From Ectocarpus siliculosus (lineage: Eukaryota > Sar > Phaeophyceae > Ectocarpales > Ectocarpaceae), in assembly GCA_000310025.1 (NCBI GenBank), contig FN649748.1:3759740-3823739 (forward strand): DNA of 64,000 nt, read 5' to 3'. The notes beneath the pieces are model-generated. The model saw only the letters and a list, made by a program, of their open reading frames with translations, was not told where the DNA came from and ran no database searches. A program made the translations under genes and the position numbers. Shown piece by piece: positions 1 through 11,024 of the stretch. Position 1 is the stretch's first letter. Every line of letters begins with the position of its first letter.

Positions 1-25
1 CCCCCCCCCCCCCCCCCCCCCCCCC
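1..25. repeat. poly-C run at window start
   Basis: Twenty-five consecutive C at the extreme left edge. This is either a homopolymer that ended a contig or an assembly artefact. No gene overlaps it. Confidence 0.9.
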
Positions 26-1955
26 GTCGAGAAAGGTAGATTCGCCTCAGACTTTCCAAACACCGCTCACGGGTCACGCACAAGCACGTCTCACACATGT
101 GAAAGGATTCACCTCGATGTAAATCATGACGAGCGACAACTACTTCTAGCAGGATGCAATGCTGCTGCGTTGTATTGCCGTCGCCGTAGCCGCTGCTTCC
201 TGAAAGTGCCACGCTCTCTCTTTTGAATACTTCGCCCGCCACTTCACTCATTCGTCTTGTCTAGGTATGCCTGTAAAAAAACAACACGCACGGCACCAGC
301 GTCGCGTATAGAAGCAGTCGTCAGGGTCGGTTCACGTCAGCGACAGCACGAACGTTATTGCCACCCGTCGCAGCACAGCGGACTTCACGGGCACACAACG
401 AGGCAACAAGCCCGTTTCCAAACGCCGTTTCGAGCACACACTTCGATCCCTAAGTCGTGGGTCTATCGAGACCGCAAACAAGGCCTAGAGCAGAACACGT
501 GGAAGGAATTACTTCGGCTGGATTCCTTCCGCCCCTCACAATATGTGCCAGCTGAAACGTGCTCTCCAACAGAAACCACTATCTTTAGGGTGGTCCAGCT
601 GATGTGTATCATAGCTCACTTTTTCTTGTCCATGAGAGTGGCTGCGGAGGACTTATCCGCGCCGAACCCGCCCTTGGCCACTCCCTTAAAGAACGGGCCG
701 TCAGGGAGGGGGTCCAGCGCGACTCCTACTCTCTCCCCGTTGTACTTGATCCCCTGCAAGTGCCGACGTGCGAGGGGTAGTACATACAAAAGCAGCAACA
801 TATGTGGTATAAAATAAGGCACTCAAAGTTGATTTCTATCGGCTTGCGGACCCTTCGGGTTCATTTTATTTTCGAATACCTTTTTTGGGGGTAAGTTAGC
901 CTGTGACCACGGGAATCGATCCCGTCAAATATTAGACTACGGACACATGAAGGTACTGGGTAGAGAGAACGGAACGGTTTTCAATGTGAAGACAACAACT
1001 ACAACAACAAAGGTGAGAGATGCAATTGTGGCGAGTCCTCCTGCTTCCCTGCCAAGCGCGAGGAGCAGTGGTACTTCTTTGGGAGCGTGCGCGTGTTATT
1101 GGACAAGGACGGGGCGGGTTGTGATGGAAAAAAAGTTTGAGAGTTTCTCGGGAACATCTACAATATTCATGCGTGCTCCTCACAAGCAAGCTTCGCCTCA
1201 GAGCACAAACTCTGCTGGGCATGGTGAGGAACACAGTCCTTCTCAGACGGGGCCCCGCAGACATCGGTCGTGGGGCATACCCCTGGTGGGGTAACCCCGA
1301 ACCAGCTTGCTCGCTCTCCTGCCGACCGGTGTATATGCGTCAACGTGGGCGACTTTCTTGCGGTCACCAGTTCAACGTTTTTTTTTTGTTGTAGATGGAG
1401 GTAGACACGATACCAAAGCAACTATTAAATAGCATGTTTACAGCTCTCAGGCAACATCCCGCGGCTAGGCCTAAACTCCGCCTGAAACCTAACCCTAACC
1501 CACACCCACACCCCACGCACGCTTGGTTGGTGTGCATTCGGAAGGCCCAGGTCGCCGTGCCGGGCTACTTGAGCGCGCTTCGCGCGCGTCAACGTTTGCG
1601 TATATACGCCGCGCGCCCTTACCTTGCAGACGGTGATTTCGCCGTCATCCCCCTCCACCGACCCGTAGCCGGCTTCCAACACCAACTTCTTCCCCGCACC
1701 CGATCTCAGCTGCGAGTACATCTCGCTCGCGTGGTCCAGAATCAGGCGCTTTTGTCCCTGGGCGCCCTGCGCTGTCCACCCCGCCTCGGTGCACACCTGA
1801 CCAATGGTGTTCCACAACGCGGGGGCGGCGGGGTCAAGAAGGGTCGGTGCTTCTCTATTGTCCTGCTTCATCAGAACAGAGCTTATGGATGTATCGAAAA
1901 AACTTACAGTAGTGGACAATCTGTTTTTGTTGTTGCTGCTGCTGTTGAAACGTTA
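26..1955. other. No gene supported (intergenic)
   Basis: Open frames here are short, lack recognisable domains and overlap in several frames. Visible content is a repeat at 885-1010 (listed separately) and two CCCTAA telomere-type units around 1488-1500 followed by CCCACA-like repeats. Nothing else is supported. Confidence 0.6.
885..1010 (-). repeat. SINE-like repeat with tRNA T-arm-like hairpin, copy 1
   Basis: About 125 bp are similar to 32525-32640 in the same orientation. Shared blocks include TTGTGACCACGG-like, AAGGTACTG and GAGAGCGAAACGG-like stretches. On the minus strand this copy has a 5-bp stem ACGGG/CCCGT around the 7-nt loop ATCGATT, giving GGATCGATTCC, one mismatch from the pol III box B consensus GGTTCGANNCC. 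No complete tRNA cloverleaf can be folded around it. A tRNA-derived SINE is the likely explanation (inference). Confidence 0.4.
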
Positions 1956-3271
1956 AAATTGAAAGGGAAATAGACACAAGTGGGTATACCCACCCGTTTC
2001 TCGGACAAAAGTGGGTACTCGAAAATCCAGCGCGCGCGCACTCCATAGGCGACCCCCAAACGACTCAAAACCCCATTCTGACACCTGGGCAACACAGCCA
2101 GGGACCATACAAAGCACGGGCATCGATTTTTTCCCACTTTTCGGCACACCTTTGGCCCTAATACCGCCGACGCGCGCAAGGCCTCACCAGAGTGCCCACT
2201 TATGTCCGACATCGCGGTGGGTATACCCACCGGCGTCAACTAATTTTTTCATGTACCCACTTGTGTCTGTATTTTGACCCACTTTTGTCCAAATTGTACC
2301 CACCTTTGTCCACTTACGGACGGCGAAAATCGAGCGGAAATCGACCTCCACGTCACCGCACGGCAGAACATCGAATAGCCTCGGAACGTCTCAGAACCTC
2401 CCAACACCGTATCCATGGCATCTTTCCTATCTATGGCTGCCGATTGCGGACCGACCACGGAGGTACATGTCAGAAACATGCCAGACCCCTTCGGTACCGA
2501 CCGGCACGGGGAAGATACCCGCGGCAAGCCCGGCAAGCAGCGTACTAACGGCACGCCACAAATAAATGCGTGACACACAACGGACACCACAACCAACGGG
2601 TCGCGCATACAGAACAAAAAGACGCGCAAACAGCAACAACACACACACAAAAACACCAGCCACCACGACGAGTGCACACCGACTCGTCACGGCAACAGTA
2701 GGCTTGCCGCGGGTATCTTCCCGTGCCTGGTATCTTCCCCGTGCCGGTCGGTACCGAAGGGGTCTGGCATGTTTCTGACATGTACCTCCGTGGTCGGTCC
2801 GCAATCGGCAGCCATAGATAGGAAAGATGCCATGGATACGGTGTTGGGAGGTTCTGAGACGTTCCGGGGCTATTCGATGTTCTGCCGTGCGGTGACGTGG
2901 AGGTCGATTTCCGCTCGATTTTCGCCGTCCGTAAGTGGACAAAAGTGGGTCAAAATACAGACACAAGTGGGTACATGAAAAAATTAGTTGACGCCGGTGG
3001 GTATACCCACCGCGATGTCGGACATAAGTGGGCACTCTGGTGAGGCCTTGCACGCGTCGGCGGTATTAGGGCCAAAGGTGTGCCGAAAAGTGGGGGAAAA
3101 TCGATGCCCGTGCTGTGTATGGTCCCTGGCTGTGTTGCCCAGGTGTCAGAATGGGGTTTTGAGTCGTTTGGGGGTCGCCTATGGAGTGCGCGCGTGCTGG
3201 ATTTTCGAGTACCCACTTTTGTCCGAGAAAGGGGTGGGTATACCCACTTGTGTCTATTTCCCAAATTGAAA
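1956..3271. mobile_element. Near-palindromic long-TIR element (MULE/foldback-like)
   Basis: Two inverted arms of about 570 bp (1965 to about 2535, and about 2698 to 3262) are nearly identical as reverse complements, separated by a loop of about 160 bp. The element starts GGGAAATAGACACAAGTGGG and ends with its complement. It is flanked by a perfect 9-bp direct repeat AAATTGAAA (1956-1964 and 3263-3271), a target-site duplication. A 9-bp duplication with very long terminal inverted repeats is typical of non-autonomous Mutator-like elements. The left arm has an extra 21 bp near 2291-2311 that repeats its own ACCCAC-TTTGTCC motif. Mirror-image open frames in the two arms simply reflect the inverted repeat. 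No transposase is seen. Confidence 0.85.
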
Positions 3272-4199
3272 AGTCCCCAATGCCCTCCTCATCAAAGGCA
3301 AGACATGAATATCCCTGGTCAAAATTTGGTCCGAAGAAAGGTACAAAACACCAAAACTAAGACAAGCACAAATGCGCAAAGTCAAACAAACCAGCAGAGC
3401 CGCACCATGCCAGAAGGAAAAATGATCTAGAATGATAAGTTTTGAAAGAGATGGTGTTGTTGCCAATCGTGATCGCAATTCTCCTTCAGAACGACAAGGA
3501 CAACACATGGCAGGAGAACACCTAAAGATGCTGTAAGAAAGTCGTACCCAAGGCCCTTGGAATAAAATCACGAGGGGGGAGAAACAACGGCCGTGCTGGT
3601 GTGCTGTCGTCCCGTCAAACGCGTTTGGTACTGCATTCCCCGAACGTAGGCGGAGCGAGTTCGAGGAATCAGATCAACATTTGCGCAAACACGGGAGGGT
3701 TTTACAGAACGACGTAAGACAACCCATCGTGTAGAGAAATGTCTCTACGAGAGTTTTGCAAAGCCGCTTTCGTTCGCGTCCCGCTCGCTGGCGCACGAAG
3801 CATGACCCCCCCCCCACCACCCCTACCCTAGCAAACGCAGGGGTGATGCCCAGCTTCTGGTTCATGACCAGCTTCTGGTCCATCCTTGTCAAATGTAGCC
3901 TGGGCTGGCGAAAAGCCCGGCATATCGCACCGTCCCTGCTTTGTAGGGATGCGAGGTCTATGGTCTTCAGACTACGGAATTCTTTTAGATGAGTACACCC
4001 CCCCCCCGCTCCCCTTTCCCCAGGCATGAAAAACACAAGAGTACCCCCCCCGCCCCCCTCCCCGTGCGTCCTACTGATAAAAACGGCTCTAGAAAATCAC
4101 AGGGCAAGTCAAACCATAGTTGTGAATCTGCAAATATGGCAAAATGGAACGGTACACGTTACGGGGGACGGGGGACGGTACGGGACACGGGGGACTCAC
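3272..4199. other. No exon recognised; expected 3' part of the plastid-protein gene
   Basis: The minus-strand gene at 4200-5673 must continue here because exon 2 ends with a GTGAGT donor. I could not identify its next exon. C-runs occur at 3805-3815, 4000-4008 and 4044-4060. Nothing else is supported. Confidence 0.5.
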
Positions 4200-5673
4200 G
4201 TTTCCCACGGGATACCAATCGTCGGCGTCCTTCAGCCTGGCGTATAACCTCGCAACCTTGCCCCCCTCGGCCTTGATGGCGTTGTACTCCAAGAGCATGT
4301 GTCTCGCCACCGCCTCCCCCGTGGTTAAGGTTTTCCCCTGCTGCGGAGGTTTTTTTGCCCTGCCCCCGCCGAAGCCTTGCTTCTTTCGCTTCTCGGTTTG
4401 GTGGGGCATCTCGAAGCCGCTCATGCTCAGAGGGCGCCCTCCCTGTTGTCGCTGCAGCCAAGGAGAGGGGTTCAAGATGAGGTATGTGTGCAATCGTGCA
4501 AGACATCCGGGTCGGGGTTTTGACGGGAGGAGGCGGCGGCAAGGGAATGGCATCGTTGTTATCGATGCGCAGGTCTTGCTTGAGTCGTCTGTTTTGGCAC
4601 GTTTGCTCATGCACACGTCCCGTAAAACGTATCTCTTTCCCGTTGCCATCAGCATTGCTGATCGCTGATTCCGTGTGCCTCGCATGCAACACGCCACACG
4701 GTAGGCGCTTCTCAGCAAGCTGCCCAATTGACTATCTATGTACCTCGAGGTGAGAGTCGACCCCTGAGATATGCACCGTCGCAGGATCCTACTTCGATGC
4801 TACCGTAAAACGACGATTGTACAACACTTTGTACACAAGAACAGCTGCAAGGATATCTGCCGGGTTCCGCTAGAGGATACCCAGGGTCTAATCATAACAT
4901 ACACGAAAATCAGAGGACTTGTGATGCATAAGGAGGAGGCAGAATACTAGGAGTTGCCTGTGGTACCTACGTCGTCGTGGCAGCGTGATAGCATCATCGT
5001 TGTGTTTGTGTTCGCACAATTACTCCCGCAGGTGTTTGCATGCAGCTGACGCGAGGCTGTACCGTACCAAAGAAGTGCTGCTGTGTCATTCTACGAACCT
5101 TGTCAGCGGATATTTGTATGTAGACGGCGGCAACGATGTTGTCGTAATGTACCAACAGAGTTTGCATGCATGGTGTAATATCAAAACTCCAACGCTTCCG
5201 CACCAGATGACGGCCTACGTGTGTGCAGCTAGTGCAGCACAGGAGCAGCGCTTGGGATCATTCTTGCCGAGCAGGGACTACGGAGAGCAACAGCTACATG
5301 TACTGCTGATGCGGTGGGTAATGGATTGCAGTACACACTGCAGCCGGCAATCAGGACAATGTCAACACAGCGTAAAAGTAGCTCGTGTAAATATAGCACG
5401 CGATGGGGTATAAGCCGCACGCATCGGCGTTGCCAAGCAGCAAATGCATCATCTGCAGTGACAGAGCGGGGAAGAGAGAGAGAAAGGGAGAAATCACGTG
5501 AGTGGTCCCCGCATCATCATCATCATGTCGAACTTCACCTGATGCTGGCATCCCGTTGTTGCACCTGGAACCAGCGAAGCCCAGGGCACGCCTAATCTTC
5601 CGGCAAAAAAGGCGTCGCATGCCCCGAAGCCCAGCAGGGCAGCCACAGATACCACACGCTTCGAGAAAAGCAT
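4200..5673 (-). CDS. Plastid-targeted protein, HHL1/DUF6523-like (partial, two exons found)
   Basis: Exon 1 is 5673-5539 (45 codons) and exon 2 is 4451-4200 (84 codons). The donor CATCAG|GTGAAG and acceptor GGCTGCAG| join them in phase 0, and exon 2 ends at GGGAAAC|GTGAGT. Exon 1 starts MLFSKRVVSVAALLGFGACD, a hydrophobic signal sequence, then CDA-FFAGR. This looks like the bipartite plastid-targeting signal of stramenopiles, with an aromatic residue just after signal cleavage (ASAFAP-type). Exon 2 has a basic linker, then a helix with RHMLLEYNAIK, then KVARLYARLKDADDWYPVG. The last block resembles the YAR-x-W-x-VGD region of plant HHL1-type photosystem II proteins (family resemblance recalled, not searched). 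The 3' exons were not found. An alternative later donor in exon 1 would break the phase. Confidence 0.55.
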
Positions 5674-6699
5674 ACTTGGAAAGATAAAGCGCCCAACGAC
5701 GTGGACGAGTGCAGGTGTTGGTGTTGGTTGTACTGGTGTCGTGGTTGCGCGGTTGCGGGCGTGCGCGGGCAAGTGCACTGAGGGGCCCCGTAGTTTCGTG
5801 ACGCCCCACGCCGCAACTTGTTCCCGTTCGCAACTTTTGGCGTTTCGACCACGAGGTACAGAGCAACTAGAGATTGCTCAAGAGACCAGATGACGAGACT
5901 CAATTAGATCCTTTGATGTTGTCGACACGAAAGAAAGCCACATCGAACATGAGAACTGCTGTATCAAGTGGAAATGTCGTTATACATATCGCACAGCTGA
6001 GATTCTAGTAATATTCGGACAGTGTGGGAGACGGAAGGTGAGAGCTCTAGACCTCGTCTTGGTACAAAATGTGTACAGTAGACTATTACGCTTGCTGTGC
6101 TGTATGTGTATCAAGGAATAATAAAAACACACAGAGAAAGACTACCCATTCGAGATAAACCCACAGTCGAACGGGATGTGTATGTTTCCTTCGACAAAGG
6201 GACAACCATTTATCCCGCAGCATCCCTATATGTTTCCTTCGACAAAGAGATGTCATTTATCCCACCTTATCCCTACTGACGCTGGCTGCTGAATACTCCA
6301 TGCCAGGTTGTCCCCGGTCAGACTCTTTGTCCCCGGGTCAGACTCTTGTCCTCGCTGTGCACGTGCTGACACAAGAAGATCTTACCATGGGGGGGGGGGG
6401 GGGGCGCGCAGGCCCGCTGCTGATTGCGTTTGAGGTACTCACAGTAGTGGGTATTGTTAATTTCTTGCGTATATGTCAGTTCCGTTCATCGCTCACATGG
6501 AGAATGTGAGGACCGGACTTGACCCCTAATCCCTCTTACTTGACCAGTCACCTGCTTCAGTTTAACCGACGGCACAATACCCACGGAAACCAGCACCATA
6601 TTGTTGTCGAGCTTCAGACTCTTCATGCACGTTCCATACGCCATTTAGAAGTTATATGTACATTAGCACCACGGCAGTAGTTGCTCCCGAATACTATTA
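5674..6699. other. No gene supported; short tandem repeats
   Basis: Upstream of the plastid-protein start there is no clear promoter element. At about 6179-6275 a unit of roughly 50 bp containing TATGTTTCCTTCGACAAAG is present twice. At 6306-6350 GTCCCCGG(G)TCAGACTC is duplicated, and a G homopolymer lies at 6390-6404. Confidence 0.5.
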
Positions 6700-6994
6700 T
6701 GTTAAGGAGTGTGGCTGCTAGCTTAAATAGGGTACATCTTATTGTTGATAGGATGTGGGTCGGTCCCAGGAGGTATACCCTTCAGACACCTACCCTCTTA
6801 GGATTTGTCTATTCTGCGTACCCCCTGAGGTGAAGTTGGATCCCCACTTCACCTCAGACCCTTGCTGATCGTCTCTCAGCAATAACAAGCAACTTTCTCA
6901 TCTCAACGTGATCGTGGACAAGCGTGTCAACGACAGAACCTACCTTCATCTATCTCTAGGAGCAAGCTACCGCCCACGGCTTCCGCTCCTTTAA
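6700..6994 (+). repeat. Left LTR of TRIM-like element
   Basis: This is the 295-bp direct repeat partner of 8365-8659. Only a few substitutions are visible (for example GTGTGGC versus GTATGGC near the start, and CTTCCG versus CTTCCC near the end), so the insertion is fairly recent. Confidence 0.8.
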
Positions 6995-7150
6995 CCTTGG
7001 CGTCAGCGGCAGGCTGTTCCCAATATCTCTTCCTAGCGTCGCCGTTTTAGGTTCGAGTTGGTCTATCTTGGATTTTGTTTGTTTGTTTGTTTGTTTGTTT
7101 GTTCGTTTGTTTGTTTTTTCTTTTTGTTTTTTTTTTTTTCGTGTGGTTTG

Positions 7151-7380
7151 CCTCTGAACACTTGGAAAAAGAGTTCCCCAAGTTTCGTCGCTGTTCTTTG
7201 CCTCTGAACACTTGGAAAAAGAGTTCCCCAAGTTTCGTCGGTGTTCTTTGCCTCTGAACACTTGGAAAAAGAGTTCCCCAAGTTTCGTCGGTGTTGTTTG
7301 CCTCTGAACACTTAAACAACGAGTTCCCCAAGTTTCGTCGGTATGTTCGCCTCTGACCAGGCAAACACCGAGTTTCTCGT
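7151..7380 (+). repeat. 50-bp tandem repeat inside the TRIM-like element
   Basis: Units begin CCTCTGAACACTTGGAAAAA at 7151, 7201, 7251 and 7301, with a diverged fifth at 7350. Each contains GAGTTCCCCAAGTTTCGTCG. The exact 50-bp period and lack of variable spacers exclude a CRISPR-like array. Open frames across it arise from the repetition. Confidence 0.85.
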
Positions 7381-8364
7381 GTTTCCCTTGGTTCGCCTTT
7401 TGCCAACTCATTTTTTTGTAGCTCCACCGTGTCGCCGAAGTGTCATCTAGGCCTGTTACTTCGGGCTTCCATCCCGTGGCGTCGTCTTCTCCCGTGGACA
7501 TTCGTCGTCATCCACACTTCGTTCTACTTCGTCTCCGTCATCGCTACCTGCAGGCGACGCCTTCATCATCGTCGAGCCCTTGAGTCGTTGTGTTGTTGTG
7601 TGTATCTCTGCGACTTTTCTGTGTTGTTTGAGTCTTTCTGTGTTGTGCGTTGCCAGCGAGCCAGGGCAAGTTCGTCAGATCGCTTCTCAGACGTTGATCA
7701 TTCATGCTTTGCATTCTTGGTTTTCTTTAGGTCTTGCCGTGGCCGCCTCTCTATACGGTTTGAGTTCTCTGACACGCTGGAAATTGTTGTCAGTGTGTTC
7801 GCCTGTCATTCATTTCTCCTGCCCTTCTTTGACGCTTTCCTAGATTGGTTGCGTTGATATCTTCCCCTTTACGTCGCGTCCAGTATCAAAGGCCGTACTC
7901 GTTCGGAAATTTGCTTGGGTTTTGAGTTTTGTTGCCGTATTTTGGGGCTCTCTCGGGTAGTCGCCCTCATTCCTCCCATTGTCATACGCGCGGGTGCGCG
8001 TAAAAGAGTGGTGTGTGGCGTTTAGGTTTTGACTTTATTTCTCTTGCCGTCGTCTGTTGCGGATAGCGTGCTGTGCAGCACTACATATTTTTCTTGGCCT
8101 TATCCCTTCATTGGTAGGAGCGTTGTCATTGAGATGTCGATGTGTTGTCTCGTGGCCGTTCGCATCCATCTTTCGTCTCAATGATGGTGTGGGGGTTGAT
8201 TCGGGATGTTTCTACAACTCACCCTCCTTTTTGGATGTTTTGTGAAGAGTCATATCTTCGATTCATGAGCATCAATCGTCAGCTAAAATCTTCGTTGTAG
8301 CTTTTAGGATTTGAGCATTGATTTGAGTATAGAATCTGCATATATGATATTCAGGGTGGGCTAG

Positions 8365-8659
8365 TGTTAAGGAGTATGGCTGCTAGCTTAAATAGGGTAC
8401 ATCTTATTGTTGATAGGATGTGGGTCGGTCCCAGGAGGTATACCCTTCAGACACCTACCCTCTTAGGATTTGTCTATTCTGCGTACCCCCTGAGGTGAAG
8501 TTGGATCCCCACTTCACCTCAGACCCTTGCTGATCGTCTCTCAGCAATAACAAGCAACTTTCTCATCTCAACGTGATCGTGGACAAGCGTGTCAACGACA
8601 GAACCTACCTCCATCTATCTCTAGGAGCAAGCTACCGCCCACGGCTTCCCCTCCTTTAA
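8365..8659 (+). repeat. Right LTR of TRIM-like element
   Basis: This is the direct repeat partner of 6700-6994. It is preceded by a short polypurine stretch and followed by ATTA, matching the left flank. Confidence 0.8.
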
Positions 8660-8870
8660 AATTAGCCCACCCGTGGAAGTCGTAGTACCAGTACGTAGCA
8701 GAATAGTATAAGTACAAGTAAGATACACTGTGGAAATCGAGACACTACTTTCCATACAAGCATTGGCACCAGTAATGCAATAAATTAGGGTCGGAGATAC
8801 GTATAATATTTCATCCCCGCCAAACAATTCAAAACACCCCCTCACCCCACACCACGTGGTGATGACTACG

Positions 8871-8961
8871 GAGGCTTACAGAGCGGACGGCAGGGCTAGC
8901 GGGAATTAATCCCGCGGCGTATCCGGCCGCAAAAAAAAGAAAGTGCAAAATGAGGCTTACA
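8871..8961 (+). mobile_element. Retro-inserted 50-nt RNA with poly-A tail and 10-bp target duplication
   Basis: GAGGCTTACA occurs at 8871-8880 and 8952-8961. Between the copies lie 50 GC-rich bases (8881-8930) containing a perfect hairpin GCGGG-AATTAAT-CCCGC, then an A-rich tail (8931-8951). A direct repeat flanking an A-tailed insert is the hallmark of LINE-machinery retrotransposition of an RNA. The source RNA is not identified. The hairpin resembles a tRNA T-arm in size, but the loop lacks TTCRA. Confidence 0.7.
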
Positions 8962-11024
8962 ATGTGCATAATATTCAGCACGAAAAACCCAACTCAGATT
9001 TCACGTAACACACGTGGCAGCGTGGTAACACGGCGCACACTGGAACGAGACGAAGCGGAGTACTTGCACGGTGCAGTATTACAAAGGGAATGCCATAGGT
9101 CCAAGGCGGCACCACACCTAGAGTGTAGACCATCGGGTTATAAACTTAACATCCACTACATACTCGTGTTGTAATCACCGTGACGGTATGTGGTCCGTGA
9201 CGTGATTTGACATGCCTCGAAACCGAGAGCGGTGTTGCGTATGCACCTAGAGCAGGAACCACATGGAGCGTCCAACTCCGTAATTTTGCATGTATCTCAC
9301 GGGAGAGACAACTGCCTTGGGGCCTTATCCAAGAATTGAACGATGTAGAAAACAGTCCGGTTTCGAAAGGACTGCTCTACACTATACACACCGAATTCCA
9401 CATGAAGCTTTAACTTTGTACCAAACGTGAGCACCAACAAGTAGAAACAGCCACAGAAATGAGTCATCCAAGTGTCACGCAAACCCAGCCCGTAACCAGT
9501 GTAGCGATGAAGCACTCCGCCTGGTTTCATACAGAATGGCTCCCGCACCACCTCGTCCACGTGAAAATTCAACTTGCTTGGCGTTTCCGAATTTCTCGAC
9601 CTCGAGACGCCTGGTTTGCACTACGATCTATGATTGATTGCAGTCAACAGTACACATGGGTGATTTCGTGCTGTACGAGTGTAAAACGTCTTTCGAAACA
9701 TTCGCCGGCAAGGTTTTAGGTTGGTCATGCGTGTTAAACACCGACTGGTACATACACGGTTTGCATCACATGAAAACCCGGGCGGTTGTGAGACTCCTGT
9801 CTCAGTACGCCAGAAGGCAATCCAAACACAGTAGTTTGCACTCCGAAGGCGTTCCATACGGTGTTTCCGCCGCTTTTCCCGGACCAACAGCGAAGAAAAT
9901 GGAGCCCAGAATGGTTAGATTTAGAGCGAGAACCAGATCGCCCAACCACACAACCATCAACTTAGTCGTAAGGCGGAAGCTGACGCAAGCCATCCAAAGC
10001 TGTAGAGTGTCGACGGTCGACACGCGACACGCGACACCCCGTTTGTTGTCTGTCGCAAATTGTTGACGCACCGAATAGTATGCATGAACCTGTCGTTCCG
10101 CCGCATAATATGGTATGCAAGCTGATTGCGACCCAAAATTCGGTCGCTGACAACGATCGCTATGGTGATCCTACAACAGAGAGCGGGAGGCGAAGCAATC
10201 GTCCAGTGTGCATCTCATTCGGCGCCAAGCAAGTAAGGAGCCATGTTCACCGAGCTGTTGTGGGCGAACTCGAGACTAGGAAGAAGAAGAAGACGAACGA
10301 CCCAATTGACACTCGTTGACCATATCTGCCCTCCATACATAGCTGTTGAAATATGGGGCTGGACCACGCGGTCGGCACCGCCTTTAGTTTGCTTGTGCTA
10401 CGACGAACTCGTAGCCTTCTTGGTCTTCATCAAGTCGTAAATAGCTCCACAGACAATTTAGATCAAACCTGAATAATAGCCAGAAGGCTACGTAGAGTCT
10501 AGAACAGAAGAAATCACAAGGACAACCCCACAATGCCATGTAGCGGTTGACGAAAGATACTATGTTGTAGCTGTGTCCACAATTGCGTTTTAACAGCATC
10601 GTTCCGTCATCCGGAAGTGTGTGAGCATGTGTCAGCAGCAAGAGAAACGACGTCGGACCTTGCCAGGCGGTCGCCGTCGCCGCCACCGCCGTGCACGTGG
10701 CAAGAGGCGATCCCAAATTGCACCCGCGGGCAAGCGTGTCGGAGATTCCAACCGTGTGTGGCCATAACCCACTCGTTTTCCGACATGAGTTCTCTAGCCT
10801 GCGGAAGAACGGATACGTTTGCAAACAGTCACCACGGAGGTATGGGCTTACTCGGCGACTGTGGGCGGGCCCAAAGAAGGACCGGGGTTTATAGCAGGCG
10901 CAGCAGGCGGTAGCAACGACGACGTGTGTGTGTGTGTTCCGCCGGCAATGGTTGCGATGGCGATGCCGCTGTGGCGGCAGTCGAAGGTGGTACAAGCGCA
11001 ATATTCCACACTACGGCAGCTTTG
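8962..11024. other. No gene supported
   Basis: Open frames of up to about 200 codons exist on both strands, but none shows a domain, a signal peptide or paired splice sites in a consistent phase. A GT run occurs at 10925-10938. GC-rich sequence at 10660-10985 could be part of an exon, but I cannot assign strand or frame. Confidence 0.45.

Larger units (their letters stand above)
6700..8660 (+). mobile_element. Small non-autonomous LTR retrotransposon (TRIM-like)
   Basis: A 295-bp direct repeat, over 98% identical by eye (6700-6994 and 8365-8659), bounds a 1.37-kb interior. The repeats start TGTTAAGGAG and end CTCCTTTAA, so their ends are near-inverted as in LTRs, although the last bases have diverged from CA. 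ATTA flanks both outer ends (6696-6699 and 8661-8664), a possible 4-bp target duplication. Just inside the left LTR is TTGGCGTCAGCGGC, a candidate primer-binding site beginning with TGG. A purine-rich AGGGTGGG precedes the right LTR. The interior holds a GTTT microsatellite (7075-7115), a 50-bp tandem array and T-rich sequence, with no gag or pol. Length and lack of coding fit a TRIM. Confidence 0.75.

Noticed and set aside
257-817. 186-codon open frame near the left edge
   Set aside because: It begins at a TTG, has no domain, and the composition is not gene-like; overlapping frames are equally open.
895-945. Possible tRNA gene (T-arm-like hairpin)
   Set aside because: No matching acceptor 5' strand, anticodon arm or A box could be placed; a SINE-like relic is more likely.
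1904-3269. Paired ORFs with nearly identical proteins on opposite strands
   Set aside because: They are mirror images produced by the inverted arms of the palindromic element; no domain and no independent coding evidence.
7151-7380. Possible CRISPR array
   Set aside because: The repeats are contiguous with a 50-bp period and no unique spacers, in a eukaryotic LTR element.
6956-7501. 181-codon minus-strand ORF with repeated KLGELFFQVFRGKE-like units
   Set aside because: It is a translation of the 50-bp tandem array and the GTTT microsatellite inside the TRIM-like element.
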